From: Hahellaceae bacterium | Lineage (GTDB): Bacteria; Pseudomonadota; Gammaproteobacteria; Pseudomonadales; Oleiphilaceae | NCBI GenBank assembly: GCA_024234505.1 | Contig: JACKOD010000005.1 | Span: 124,001 to 188,000, forward strand | DNA length: 64,000 nt | Direction: 5' to 3' | Program-made: the position numbers and the translations under genes | Part shown: positions 9,652-17,936 of the stretch, in pieces | Layout: each line of letters opens with the position of its first letter | How positions within the stretch are numbered: position 1 is the stretch's first letter | The notes under the pieces: model-generated | Database searches by the model: none | What the model saw: only the letters and a program-made list of their open reading frames with translations | Told to the model about the DNA's origin: nothing

Positions 9652-10611
9652 ATGGATGAGTTTGCGCTCATAAAACGCTACTTTTCAGATATTGGTGCTA
9701 TCCCTGAGCTGCCTGCATTGGCGCAGGCAATTCAGGAGGGCATCGGCAATGACTGCGCTATTTTACGTATCCCGCCTCAGTTTGATTTATGTTTGTCTAT
9801 CGATACGCTGGTGTCGGGTATTCATTTTTTACCGGATGCGCCGGCGGATCGTCTCGCTTATCGGGCGTTGGCTGTAAATCTGAGTGATCTGGCTGCAATG
9901 GGGGCTCAGCCGCTTTGTTTTACGCTCGCGCTGACCTTGCCGGAGAGCAATGAGCTTTGGTTGCAGGCGTTTTCCCGTGGATTGGATCGTGCTGCACGCC
10001 AATATGCTATTCGTCTGGTCGGCGGGGATACGACCCGTGGACCGCTTTCGATCACGATACAGGTGCAGGGGGTGGTTACGGCTGGGCAAGGATTGCGCCG
10101 TTCGGGCGCGCAAAAGGGAGATCTGATTTGCGTCACCGGCGTGCTGGGGGATGCAAATGCGGCCCTTGGAATACTTGGCAAGGGTAACCCGGCGGAATGG
10201 GAATCCTATTTCTTGTCCCGCTACTATGAACCTTCGCCACGTCTTCGGGAAGGGCTGGCCCTTAGCGGCCTTGCGACAGCCTGTATTGATGTGTCGGATG
10301 GGCTACTGGCAGATCTCGCGCACATACTGGAGTCATCAGGCTGCGGTGCAGTCATTCGGGATGACGCGATACCGCTTTCCGAGGCGTTGCGGGGCACGGC
10401 GATTAATCCGCTAACCCACGCCTTGGAAGGGGGGGATGATTACGAACTTTGCTTTACGATTAGTGAATCCAACCTGGCGTTGTTAAGAGACCGGGAGCCG
10501 ACATTGAGATTTACCGAAATAGGCAGCATCGTATCAACCCCCGGCTTACGTCGCTTAAATCACCGCGGAGAAATAATGTGCATTAATCCTGTTGGATATA
10601 AGCATTTTTAG
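9652..10611 (+). CDS. thiL: Thiamine-monophosphate kinase
   Basis: ThiL phosphorylates thiamine monophosphate to the active cofactor thiamine pyrophosphate. At 319 residues it matches family length. Visible motifs are the nucleotide/metal-binding GNDCAIL near 32-38, SIDTLVSGIHF, the AVNLSDLAAMGAQP loop, GGDTTRGP and CIDVSDGLLADL. It starts 10 bp after nusB in the same operon and is followed 30 bp later by pgpA. Confidence 0.97.
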   Translation: MDEFALIKRYFSDIGAIPELPALAQAIQEGIGNDCAILRIPPQFDLCLSIDTLVSGIHFLPDAPADRLAYRALAVNLSDLAAMGAQPLCFTLALTLPESNELWLQAFSRGLDRAARQYAIRLVGGDTTRGPLSITIQVQGVVTAGQGLRRSGAQKGDLICVTGVLGDANAALGILGKGNPAEWESYFLSRYYEPSPRLREGLALSGLATACIDVSDGLLADLAHILESSGCGAVIRDDAIPLSEALRGTAINPLTHALEGGDDYELCFTISESNLALLRDREPTLRFTEIGSIVSTPGLRRLNHRGEIMCINPVGYKHF

Positions 10612-10641
10612 ATTAACGTTAGGTAAGGAGGCCAGCCGTGA

Positions 10642-11139
10642 GTGCTGGACAAATTGATGCTGTTCACACCACTTCCTAAAGGATTTCTGCGGCACCCGGC
10701 ACACTTAATGGCCTTTGGCTTCGGGAGCGGATGTTTTGCCAAGGCTCCTGGAACCTGGGGAACACTGGCGGGACTATTACTTTATATTCCTTTGCAACCA
10801 CTGGCGCTAACCTGGCAGCTAGCCATTATTATTGTGGCTTTTGTCGCGGGCATTGCGATTTGTGAGCGAGCCTCACGCGCCTTGGGCGTGCATGACCATG
10901 GCGGCATTGTATGGGATGAATTTGTCGGATTCTGGATAACCATGTTTGCGGCTCCCACAGGATGGCTATGGCTGCTCTGGGGCTTTGTTCTTTTCAGGAT
11001 TTTTGATATATGGAAACCCTGGCCGATTCGATGGGCAGACGGTCATGTCCATGGCGGGTTGGGAATTATGCTAGATGATGTGCTGGCCGGCGTCTACGCT
11101 GCTATTGTGTTACAGCTGAGCGTTTTGGTCGTGCAGTAA
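10642..11139 (+). CDS. pgpA: Phosphatidylglycerophosphatase A
   Basis: PgpA dephosphorylates phosphatidylglycerophosphate to phosphatidylglycerol at the inner membrane. The 165-residue protein contains the family segments GSGCFAKAPGTWGTLAG and GIVWDEFVGFWI plus several hydrophobic helices. I accept the GTG at 10642 because TAAGGAGG lies 11 bp upstream; the next ATG (10657) would be about 26 bp from it. It ends the riboflavin/nusB operon. Its stop codon lies in the first unit of a 14-bp tandem repeat. Confidence 0.95.
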   Translation: MLDKLMLFTPLPKGFLRHPAHLMAFGFGSGCFAKAPGTWGTLAGLLLYIPLQPLALTWQLAIIIVAFVAGIAICERASRALGVHDHGGIVWDEFVGFWITMFAAPTGWLWLLWGFVLFRIFDIWKPWPIRWADGHVHGGLGIMLDDVLAGVYAAIVLQLSVLVVQ

Positions 11140-11176
11140 CTACTCTGTAGTAACTACTCTTTAGTAACTACTATGG
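11135..11176 (+). repeat. Three 14-bp tandem repeats overlapping the pgpA stop
   Basis: Three consecutive units AGTAACTACTCTGT, AGTAACTACTCTTT and AGTAACTACTATGG run from 11135 to 11176. The first supplies the TAA stop of pgpA. No function is evident; the unit count may vary between strains. Confidence 0.85.
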
Positions 11177-11241
11177 GTGGGGAATAGCTAATAGGTAACA
11201 GCCTGCCGGAATTGAGCGTCAGAATCAGGAAGTAATCGCAT

Positions 11242-11457
11242 CTAATGTGTTGTTGTGGCAGAGCGTATAGGAAGCAAACTCACAATATGTAAAAAACGCT
11301 GAAGCCCTTGTTCCGCACGTAATTTATCGGCATACGGGCCACTGTCAAAGCCCTCTCGGGTAGTAAAATACCACTTATTTCCTACACAAAAAAAACGACT
11401 GCTCCGAAATGGGACAGGAGATGCCACATCTTCACCGTTGCGCTTCATTAAGTCCAT
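11242..11457 (-). CDS. Small DUF6316-like protein
   Basis: A 71-residue protein (76 if a GTG at 11472 is used) with the core PFRSSRFFCVGNKWYFTTREG followed by GPYADKLRAEQGLQRFL. This pattern, an aromatic-rich segment and then a short helix, is what I recall for the DUF6316 family of small gammaproteobacterial proteins of unknown function. It has no signal peptide or membrane segment. The start is uncertain because no good Shine-Dalgarno is visible. It is divergent from the DUF2057-type lipoprotein. Confidence 0.6.
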   Translation of the reverse strand: MDLMKRNGEDVASPVPFRSSRFFCVGNKWYFTTREGFDSGPYADKLRAEQGLQRFLHIVSLLPIRSATTTH

Positions 11458-11600
11458 CACAGTGATTACCACACAAAAAGTCTTTTATCTAATTTACAAT
11501 ATTTGATTAAAAATTCAACAGAAATAGACCGACTGTTACAAAATTCCTGAAATATCAGCTTCTGGGGGCCAGGATTTAACGGTTCACCGTTGCATCGACT

Positions 11601-11676
11601 GCAGGCAGTAGTCAGAATGCTGTTTTGGCTGCCTGTGCAAGCCGGGTGGCGTTGCTTGCACAACCGACGAGTCGGT
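11601..11676 (+). other. Structured leader before the lipoprotein gene
   Basis: Three inverted repeats crowd the 110 bp before the lipoprotein start: CAGGCAG (11602-11608) with CTGCCTG (11629-11635), TGTGCAAGC (11634-11642) with GCTTGCACA (11654-11662), and ACCGAC (11663-11668) with GTCGGT (11671-11676). The first two overlap by two bases, so they would compete in RNA. This may be a regulated 5' leader; no known riboswitch is recognised. Confidence 0.4.
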
Positions 11677-11709
11677 AAACAATTAATCTATCTATAAAAA
11701 GGTAATTTC

Positions 11710-12405
11710 ATGACGCTCAAGCATCGTTCATTGGTCTTCGGATTAATTTCCGTCATTTATTTTTGTTTGTCTGGTTGTGCCAGTGGTCCGATTCAGACTT
11801 GGGAAGGGGACAAACTGGGTTTGCAGCAAACAGCGCTACTGAAAGCGCCTGCCGATGTCAGAATACTTTCGGTGAATGGTAAGAGTACACCTGACTATTT
11901 GATCGATAATATGGCTTTTGATTATCAAATAAAGCCGGGAGATACGACGATCGAACTACGTTATGAGTCGGTGTGGGCTAGCGCGAAGAAAGATGAAGAA
12001 GGTAAAAATGCGCCTTTGGTTGCCAGATCAAAGGTTAAGGCCATTCGGTTTGTTGCGATGGCAGGTGTAGAGTATCGAATTCAATTCGACCACGCGACGA
12101 GTAAATCAGGCGCGCTGGCATTAGCAGATAATTTTAATGCGGTGCTTGTTGATGCGACAGGGGCCGAGCTTGCCAAAACGGCAAGCCCGATCACTTCGGC
12201 GGCTTTGGTTGCCGAGGCGCCTGTCGTGACGCAGGGTGAGGCCCAGGAGGTTCAGGCAAGTGCGACAACAGCTTCTCCTGCACCGATATACCAGTCTGTA
12301 CAGCCCGCTGCTTCGAATTTACCGAAAATTGATGCACTTAAGGTGCTGTGGGGCTCGGCAACGGCGGAGGAGAAAAAGGAGTTTCTTCGCTGGGCGTTTA
12401 AATAA
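11710..12405 (+). CDS. DUF2057-like lipoprotein
   Basis: This 231-residue protein has an N-terminal hydrophobic segment ending in a lipobox (LSGC, C about 23), so it is a predicted lipoprotein. The following domain (LLKAPADVRILSVNGK, then a beta-rich stretch and GVEYRIQFDH) resembles the DUF2057 (YccT-like) family. A low-complexity Ala/Glu/Thr region at about 155-205 precedes a conserved-looking C-terminal helix (LKVLWGSATAEEKKEFLRWA). Function is unknown. Confidence 0.75.
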   Translation: MTLKHRSLVFGLISVIYFCLSGCASGPIQTWEGDKLGLQQTALLKAPADVRILSVNGKSTPDYLIDNMAFDYQIKPGDTTIELRYESVWASAKKDEEGKNAPLVARSKVKAIRFVAMAGVEYRIQFDHATSKSGALALADNFNAVLVDATGAELAKTASPITSAALVAEAPVVTQGEAQEVQASATTASPAPIYQSVQPAASNLPKIDALKVLWGSATAEEKKEFLRWAFK

Positions 12406-12468
12406 TAATCAACATATTTGCTAAAGTGAAAGGCGCCATCCAAACTAACTTACAGACGGTTACGAAGG

Positions 12469-13281
12469 ATGACGCCAATGCTAAAGCATCGAGAGCCCGC
12501 CGTGAGCGGGCTTTTTTATCCATCAGATTCAGCAACGCTTAAAGCGCAGGTGGCAGGCTATCTCGCGGATGCGGAATTATCCGGGGAAGGTGAGCTGTCC
12601 TTCAACCCCAGAGCGCTGATCGTGCCCCATGCGGGTTATATTTATTCCGGGATTGTTGCTGCCGCAGGGTATGCGACGCTCGAACCCCTCCGAACCAGTA
12701 TCTCCCGAGTACTCTTGCTGGGCCCAAGTCACCGGGTACCGCTTGAGGGAATGGCAACATGCTCTGCAGATTATTTTGCAACACCTCTGGGAGAGGTGTT
12801 GGTCGATCGTTTGGCATGTCTTGAAGCAGAACAGTGGCCAGGGGTGGCTGTCAATGATGCTGCGCACCAGTTGGAGCACAGCCTGGAAGTACAGTTACCC
12901 TTTCTGCAGTCGGTGTTGGATCACTTTAGTCTGATACCCGTGGTTGTAGGCGCCACCTCTGTCAACGAGGTGGCCGCACTGATTAATTATTTCATGGACT
13001 TTGAGGACACCTTGGTGGTCGTCAGTTCCGATTTGAGTCACTACCATAGCTATGCTCAGGCATCCCTTATCGATCAGTCGACGGCAGATACGATATTGAC
13101 ACTGGATCATTCTCTCCAGGGGGAGCAGGCATGCGGATGCTATGCCGTCAATGGATTGCTCAAAGTGGCGGCCGATCGAGGGATGGCGGTTGAATTGGTT
13201 TCTTTGGCTAATTCCGGAGATACTGCAGGCGACAAACAGAGAGTGGTGGGCTATGGCGCTTTTGCCTTTGGAATCCATTAG
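12469..13281 (+). CDS. amrB: AmmeMemoRadiSam system protein B (MEMO1 family)
   Basis: A 270-residue MEMO1-family protein, related to class III extradiol dioxygenases. Characteristic segments are REPAVSGLFYP at the N-terminus, LIVPHAGYIYSG, LLGPSHRVPLEG, EHSLEVQLPFL and VVVSSDLSHYH. The histidines in these segments form the metal site known in the human protein. It overlaps the AMMECR1-type gene by 29 bp, so the two are co-translated. The usual third member, a radical SAM protein, is absent from this window. Confidence 0.93.
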   Translation: MTPMLKHREPAVSGLFYPSDSATLKAQVAGYLADAELSGEGELSFNPRALIVPHAGYIYSGIVAAAGYATLEPLRTSISRVLLLGPSHRVPLEGMATCSADYFATPLGEVLVDRLACLEAEQWPGVAVNDAAHQLEHSLEVQLPFLQSVLDHFSLIPVVVGATSVNEVAALINYFMDFEDTLVVVSSDLSHYHSYAQASLIDQSTADTILTLDHSLQGEQACGCYAVNGLLKVAADRGMAVELVSLANSGDTAGDKQRVVGYGAFAFGIH

Positions 13282-13840
13282 CGAGGCGGCGGGGCAGGCC
13301 CTGTTAGATTTGGCTCGAAAGGTTATTTTGTCAGCGGTGGAGCAACGTCCGTCTCCCTCCGCTGAGCCGATACGGAAGCGTTTTCCGTATCTGTCCGAAG
13401 CGGGTGCCAGTTTTGTGACTTTGACCCTTTCCGGGCAGCTACGGGGCTGCATAGGCACATTGCAAGCCCGCAGAGCTTTAATCGAGGATGTGGCGGAAAA
13501 CGCTTATGCGGCCGCGTTTCGGGATCCTCGCTTTGATGAGGTGGGGGCTGACGAAGTGCATGCGCTTGAGATTGAAATCTCGGTATTAGGTATTCCCAAG
13601 ACGTTAGCGGTGTCTACCGAACGGCAGCTGATCGAAAACTTGTTGCCGGGTGTACATGGATTGATTCTCGAATTTGAATGGCATAAAGCAACGTTTCTTC
13701 CCACCGTTTGGCGTCAGCTGAAGGATCCGGCGACTTTTGTCGCTGCCTTAAAGCGCAAGGCAGGTTTGCCCGAGGATTTCTGGAGCCCTGCTGTAAGGTG
13801 CTCTACCTATGAAACCATAACTTTTTCCGAGAAGCGCTAG
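13253..13840 (+). CDS. amrA: AmmeMemoRadiSam system protein A (AMMECR1 family)
   Basis: The 195-residue product matches the AMMECR1 domain: PCVT-like ASFVTLTLSGQLRGCIGTLQ and AAFRDPRFDEVGADEVHALEIEISVL. Biochemical function is unknown; the family is found with MEMO1 and a radical SAM enzyme. The start at 13253 lies inside amrB (29-bp overlap in a different frame) and fits the family N-terminus; the longer frame is only an out-of-frame reading of amrB. Confidence 0.92.
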   Translation: MALLPLESISEAAGQALLDLARKVILSAVEQRPSPSAEPIRKRFPYLSEAGASFVTLTLSGQLRGCIGTLQARRALIEDVAENAYAAAFRDPRFDEVGADEVHALEIEISVLGIPKTLAVSTERQLIENLLPGVHGLILEFEWHKATFLPTVWRQLKDPATFVAALKRKAGLPEDFWSPAVRCSTYETITFSEKR

Positions 13841-13955
13841 GGTGTGTTGACGTTCTATCCTGTAATCCGCTAACAAGCCCCGCACACAGCGGCTGGACGG
13901 TAGCGGCCGGTCCTCAGGGCGCAAGGGCGTGGTACGGTCATCGGGTTGGGTGGCT

Positions 13956-13991
13956 TCATTCGCGCGGGGCGAGGACGCCCCTTCTACAGCG
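13956..13991. repeat. REP-like palindromic element
   Basis: Reading the minus strand, CTGTAGAAGGGGCGTCCT is followed by CGCCCCGCG. The core is a perfect 6-bp stem, GGGGCG/CGCCCC with an AGGA loop (13966-13981), flanked by TGTAGAAG and a GCGCGAA-like tail. This matches the general architecture of extragenic palindromes common in Pseudomonas and relatives. A partly similar motif (CGCCCCTAGCTACAGCGTG) occurs near 39281. Confidence 0.5.
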
Positions 13992-14028
13992 TGATAGAGG
14001 CTGGCGTCAACAGGCTTTGAATGGCCTG

Positions 14029-15633
14029 TTATTTCGCGTCTGGCTTTTCAGAAACAGGGCTTTCTGGTGTTTCGGCAAGTTGTTTTTCAGCTAATACTTT
14101 TTCCCGGCTGAACAGGTTGCTGTACAGGTTGCTAAAAATACTGATTACATCGTCAATAATGCCAGCGCCTTGCTCCCTGGTGCTCTCTGCTTCTTCGTAT
14201 TCAGACGCTTCGAACGGCTCTTGTAATGCTGAATCGATGGCCTCGACCGCGCGCATCAGGTAAGGGCCAAACGGCGGTTTATCTTCCAGCAGGGTGGGGC
14301 ATGAAGTCACACTGATATTTACTTTTCCATCATAACTCACCGCAACCAGTACCAGGCCGATACCATCAAACAAGGGGGCGGTGCCTACCTGTCGAACCAG
14401 TTTGGCTCCATTTAAGTAAAGCGGTGTCTGTGGCCCGGGTATATTTGTAATGGGGAGATTGAAAAGTGGTTTATGCCTCTGTGCCAATTGAAACTCGGTA
14501 TAGATACGGGTTGAGAGCGCAATGATGCTGGATGGAACCAGTTCGGTGAGTCGGTCTGCTGAGATCGCCTGACTATAGTTTTCCGAGATGATTGCGTTGT
14601 CGTGTATTTTTCTGATGCGAACAATCGGGTGGCGAATATTGGTGGCCAGGGAGATTAACATTGCCGACAGTTGATTGCCCGTGCGCGCCTTGAGTGTTTT
14701 AGAGCGTACGGAAATAGGCGTCATCGCGATAAGTGGCGGTGTCGGAAGCTCATTCTGATCATTCAGGTACAGATAAAGTGCTTCCGCGCAAATTCCGGTA
14801 ACCACATCGTTAATCGTCACCTCTCCGCCGATTGATTTGCGGAGTTGTTTAAGTTGCTTCAGTGGAAGCTCAATATACTCAAGCTGTCTGGATTGATTTA
14901 CGTTTTTATTGAATAAGGTTCTGGGAGCGCTAAACAAGGAAACAGGAATGTTGATGTTGCGGAGCTTTTGAATGAGCAGGGTATAAAATGCCGACGCCGC
15001 GGTACCTTTGACGAAGGTGGCCAGTTTAAAAGGCGACGTGATTGCATTGCCATAGGCGCTACTAAGTAGGCGCACTTTCGAGGGCAGCGGCTCCGGTCGC
15101 CAGGGGTTGGTGGGAGGTAATTTTCGCGGTGTGACAGAAAAGTCGAGCAAAGTGCTCATTATTTCATCGCCGCTCAAGCTATCGATAGCCGCATGATGCA
15201 AGCGTACAATCATTGCAAAACCGCGTGCAGGTAGCGATGACTCCGGTAGATGTTCCAAGCCGTCAACGTAAGTGATCGACCAGAGGGGGCGATCGCGTTC
15301 CAGCGGGCGCGCAAATAAATCGGCCGCAAATTTATTAAGACTGGTTTCAGTGTCGCCTGGTTGTAAGGTGAGTTGAGTCAGGTGACGGCCTAGCTGAAAC
15401 TCGGGATCATCAATCCAGTAGGGATGATCCAGCTTTAGTGGAACTTCGACCAGGCGCTGGCGAAAAAAGGGAGCGAGGTGAACACGCGCTGCAATAAATT
15501 GAGAGAATTCTTCAAAGGTGACATCAGTATTTCGTTCACTGGTATCAAAGACGTATAGCCCGCCAATGATCATTGGGGTGCGCTCGCTTTCCAGATAAAG
15601 GAAAGAGGCGTCCAGATCGCTGAGTTGTCGCAT
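14029..15633 (-). CDS. Wax ester synthase/acyl-CoA:diacylglycerol acyltransferase (WS/DGAT)
   Basis: This family esterifies acyl-CoA with fatty alcohols or diacylglycerol to make storage wax esters or triacylglycerols, on the inner face of the membrane. The N-terminus (MRQLSDLDASFLYLE), the PLW segment near 116 and the ITNIPGPQTPLYLNGAKL motif near 410 are typical. The catalytic motif, normally HHxxxDG, reads H146-H147-AAI-D151-S152, so the glycine is replaced by serine. At 534 residues it has an acidic C-terminal tail of about 50 residues not needed for the fold. It is transcribed alone. Confidence 0.93.
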   Translation of the reverse strand: MRQLSDLDASFLYLESERTPMIIGGLYVFDTSERNTDVTFEEFSQFIAARVHLAPFFRQRLVEVPLKLDHPYWIDDPEFQLGRHLTQLTLQPGDTETSLNKFAADLFARPLERDRPLWSITYVDGLEHLPESSLPARGFAMIVRLHHAAIDSLSGDEIMSTLLDFSVTPRKLPPTNPWRPEPLPSKVRLLSSAYGNAITSPFKLATFVKGTAASAFYTLLIQKLRNINIPVSLFSAPRTLFNKNVNQSRQLEYIELPLKQLKQLRKSIGGEVTINDVVTGICAEALYLYLNDQNELPTPPLIAMTPISVRSKTLKARTGNQLSAMLISLATNIRHPIVRIRKIHDNAIISENYSQAISADRLTELVPSSIIALSTRIYTEFQLAQRHKPLFNLPITNIPGPQTPLYLNGAKLVRQVGTAPLFDGIGLVLVAVSYDGKVNISVTSCPTLLEDKPPFGPYLMRAVEAIDSALQEPFEASEYEEAESTREQGAGIIDDVISIFSNLYSNLFSREKVLAEKQLAETPESPVSEKPDAK

Positions 15634-15754
15634 GGCAGGGTCCTCTGTATTGATTCACACACAAACGAAAGCAGTGGGATGTTCCCACGCACGGCTAAAA
15701 GGGCGGCAATAAACAACAGACCGGCAGTAGAGGCGATCTGTAATCTGGCTGATT

Positions 15755-16723
15755 TTAGTGGTTGCGGTTTACAGAAAGTCTGGCCAGTCCTTCAAGTGCA
15801 TCTTTGTAACGTGAAGACGGTAGGCAGCTCAAGCACTCAATAGCGATTTCGGCTTTTTCTCGAGCAAGATTCTCTGTATAGGCTAATGCGCCAGATGCTC
15901 GCACAGCATCGACTATCTCAGGCAGGTCGTCAAGACCTCCTTTGCGAATTGCTTTTCGAATCAATTGCTTTTGTGCTTCGGTACCGTTGCGCATCGTAAA
16001 TATCAGGGGAAGCGTGGGTTTGCCTTCCGCAAGATCGTCACCCACATTTTTACCCATGGTTTCTGCCGAGCCCTGGTAGTCGAGCAGGTCGTCCACCAGC
16101 TGAAAGGCCAGGCCAAGATTTAAACCATAGTCCTGGAGCGCTTTTTCCTGTTCGGTGCTGGCGCTCGCCAGTACGGCGCCTGTGTGCGAGGCCGCTTCAA
16201 AAAGCATGGCGGTTTTGTTTTTGATGACCTCCATGTACTGCGCTTCCGTTACATCCGGATTTTTACAGTTCATTAGCTGAAACACTTCGCCTTCGGCAAT
16301 CACATTAGTGGCGTTGGCAAGAATGCTCATGACGGGCATGCTCTGGATTTCAACCATCATCTGAAACGCACGTGAATATAGAAAATCACCTACCAGGACG
16401 CTTGGGGCATTTCCCCAGCGAGCGTTAGCGGTTTCCCGCCCTCTGCGTAGCGAAGACATATCTACAACATCGTCATGTAGCAGTGTTGCCGTGTGCAGAA
16501 ACTCGATGATGGTGGCCAGCTTGATATGATCTTGTCCGGCGTATCCGAGCGCATTGGTGGTAAGCAGTACCAGCATGGGCCGCATGCGCTTACCGCCACT
16601 TTCAACAATATAGTGGGCGATCTTTTCAACGAGAGGTACATCGGAGAAAAGCTGCGTTCGAATCAGTTGGTTGACCTGCTCGAAGTCGGCGGTCACAGTT
16701 TCTAATATCTGCTGGGCTAGCAT
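15755..16723 (-). CDS. ispB: Octaprenyl diphosphate synthase (trans-polyprenyl synthase)
   Basis: IspB elongates farnesyl diphosphate with isopentenyl units to the side chain of ubiquinone. The 322-residue all-helical enzyme has both aspartate-rich motifs: the first at LLHDDVVDMSSLRRGRETA and the second at QLVDDLLDYQG. The GGKRMRPML substrate-binding segment is present near the N-terminus. Its usual rplU/rpmA neighbours are not in the window immediately upstream. Confidence 0.95.
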   Translation of the reverse strand: MLAQQILETVTADFEQVNQLIRTQLFSDVPLVEKIAHYIVESGGKRMRPMLVLLTTNALGYAGQDHIKLATIIEFLHTATLLHDDVVDMSSLRRGRETANARWGNAPSVLVGDFLYSRAFQMMVEIQSMPVMSILANATNVIAEGEVFQLMNCKNPDVTEAQYMEVIKNKTAMLFEAASHTGAVLASASTEQEKALQDYGLNLGLAFQLVDDLLDYQGSAETMGKNVGDDLAEGKPTLPLIFTMRNGTEAQKQLIRKAIRKGGLDDLPEIVDAVRASGALAYTENLAREKAEIAIECLSCLPSSRYKDALEGLARLSVNRNH

Positions 16724-16899
16724 AGATTTGGCTGCAATTTCGGATGGATAAATGGCTTATAAATAAACAGAATAATGCTTGGGCGAGAATGCTAGGGGGT
16801 GGGGCTGGCAGTGTCAAGTTTGCTAGCGGGTAAAGCGAGCAAATTAATAGCTTTTATGAAGTTATGTCAGGTTTATTGAAAATAAACGGGTGCAGAATT

Positions 16900-16930
16900 C
16901 CGGAAACAGGGGGCGGACACCTGTTTCCGG
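16900..16930. terminator. Hairpin downstream of ompW
   Basis: A perfect 11-bp inverted repeat, CCGGAAACAGG and CCTGTTTCCGG, with a 9-nt loop lies about 30 bp past the ompW stop (minus strand). No T-run follows on the minus strand, so termination is plausible but not assured. Confidence 0.5.
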
Positions 16931-16957
16931 CGTATTTCGCCTGGCAGATCAGTCCTG

Positions 16958-17692
16958 TTAGAACTTGATGTATGCACCAACCATATAAACCATCGGATTA
17001 ACATCAACGTCGATATTCGCGCGAACTTCGCCCACGTTGGTATCGGCAATGATCGTGCCACTGGTTGCAATATCCGCATACCAAACGGCGGCATTCAGAC
17101 CCATATTTTCAGTCATTTTATAGTCAACCCCAACTTGTGCCGCCATGCCGATAGAGTCGTCGAGCTTCAGCGCCGTACTCGTTGCCGTCACACCGGCTGC
17201 CCCCTTCATTGCCGCTAGAGCGCCAATGGAGTTAGTGAGCGTTGAAGTGGTCGATTCCTGGAAAAAATTTGTATAGTTAATGCCAATGCCTGCGTAAGGC
17301 TGAAGCGCAGAAGAGGGCTCCAGGAAGTAATACTGAACGCTAAGGGTTGGGGGCAGCTGTTTGGTATCCGCGAGCTTGCCTGCACCTGCCAATGCGCCTG
17401 AGCCGTTAATGTCATGACTGAACGGTGTGGCGGCCAGAAGCTCGATACCTAGCTGGCTGCTGATCATATAAGTCAGACTTAACCCTATTTGGGTATCGCT
17501 ATCCACACTAACCTTGCCATTGGAGATACCGCCTAATTCAGGAGCAGCGATGTATAAATCATTGCTACTGTCCATCGGCTGAACAGATACCAGGCCGTTG
17601 CGGATGATAATGTCGCCCGCATCATGTGCATAGGCAACGCCGCTCATCATGATGCTGCCTAATAAGCCGAGTGAAAAAAGCTTGTTTATCAT
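16958..17692 (-). CDS. ompW: OmpW family outer membrane protein
   Basis: A 244-residue outer membrane beta-barrel of the OmpW/AlkL family, which forms a narrow channel for small hydrophobic compounds. A signal peptide is clear (MINKLFSLGLLGSIMMSGVAYA, cut near 22). The mature part contains IIIRNGLVSVQP, the QLGIELLAATPFSHDI segment and the LPPTLSVQYYF and YAGIGINYTNFF strands, and ends in a typical C-terminal phenylalanine (GAYIKF). Two Anr/Fnr-type boxes lie 84 and 146 bp upstream, and the anr gene is directly upstream, suggesting oxygen-dependent expression. Confidence 0.95.
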   Translation of the reverse strand: MINKLFSLGLLGSIMMSGVAYAHDAGDIIIRNGLVSVQPMDSSNDLYIAAPELGGISNGKVSVDSDTQIGLSLTYMISSQLGIELLAATPFSHDINGSGALAGAGKLADTKQLPPTLSVQYYFLEPSSALQPYAGIGINYTNFFQESTTSTLTNSIGALAAMKGAAGVTATSTALKLDDSIGMAAQVGVDYKMTENMGLNAAVWYADIATSGTIIADTNVGEVRANIDVDVNPMVYMVGAYIKF

Positions 17693-17769
17693 GTTGTTAC
17701 CTCAAATTAATAGTGGGATTGGAAGAGACTTAATTAAGGCGCATTTTACGTGTGGTTATTATAATGAAA

Positions 17770-17783
17770 TTGAGATATGTCAA
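17770..17783. promoter_or_regulatory. Anr/Fnr-type box upstream of ompW
   Basis: TTGAGATATGTCAA, a 14-bp element with perfect TTGA and TCAA ends against the TTGATNNNNATCAA consensus, centred about 84 bp before the ompW start codon. ompW is a known Fnr-regulated gene in enterobacteria. Confidence 0.55.
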
Positions 17784-17831
17784 TTCGGAAGTCGCAGCAA
17801 AAGCTGTCAAGCAGTTAATAGAGGCTAAAAT

Positions 17832-17845
17832 ATGACAGATATCAA
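17832..17845. promoter_or_regulatory. Second Anr/Fnr-like box upstream of ompW
   Basis: ATGACAGATATCAA has a perfect ATCAA half and a degenerate first half (two mismatches to consensus). It is about 146 bp before the ompW start and about 90 bp past the end of anr. Confidence 0.35.
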
Positions 17846-17883
17846 TTAAGTGGGTATATTTATAAAGGGGTATTTTTGGGCAT

Positions 17884-17911
17884 AAAAAAAGCACCGATGG
17901 TTGTCGGTGCT
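17884..17911 (-). terminator. Rho-independent terminator of anr
   Basis: On the minus strand the sequence forms an 8-bp stem AGCACCGA/TCGGTGCT with a 6-nt loop followed by seven T residues. It lies about 25 bp after the anr stop codon, so anr is separated from ompW transcription. Confidence 0.88.
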
Positions 17912-17936
17912 TTTGGGGAGGGCTTAAGTTGCGGAA

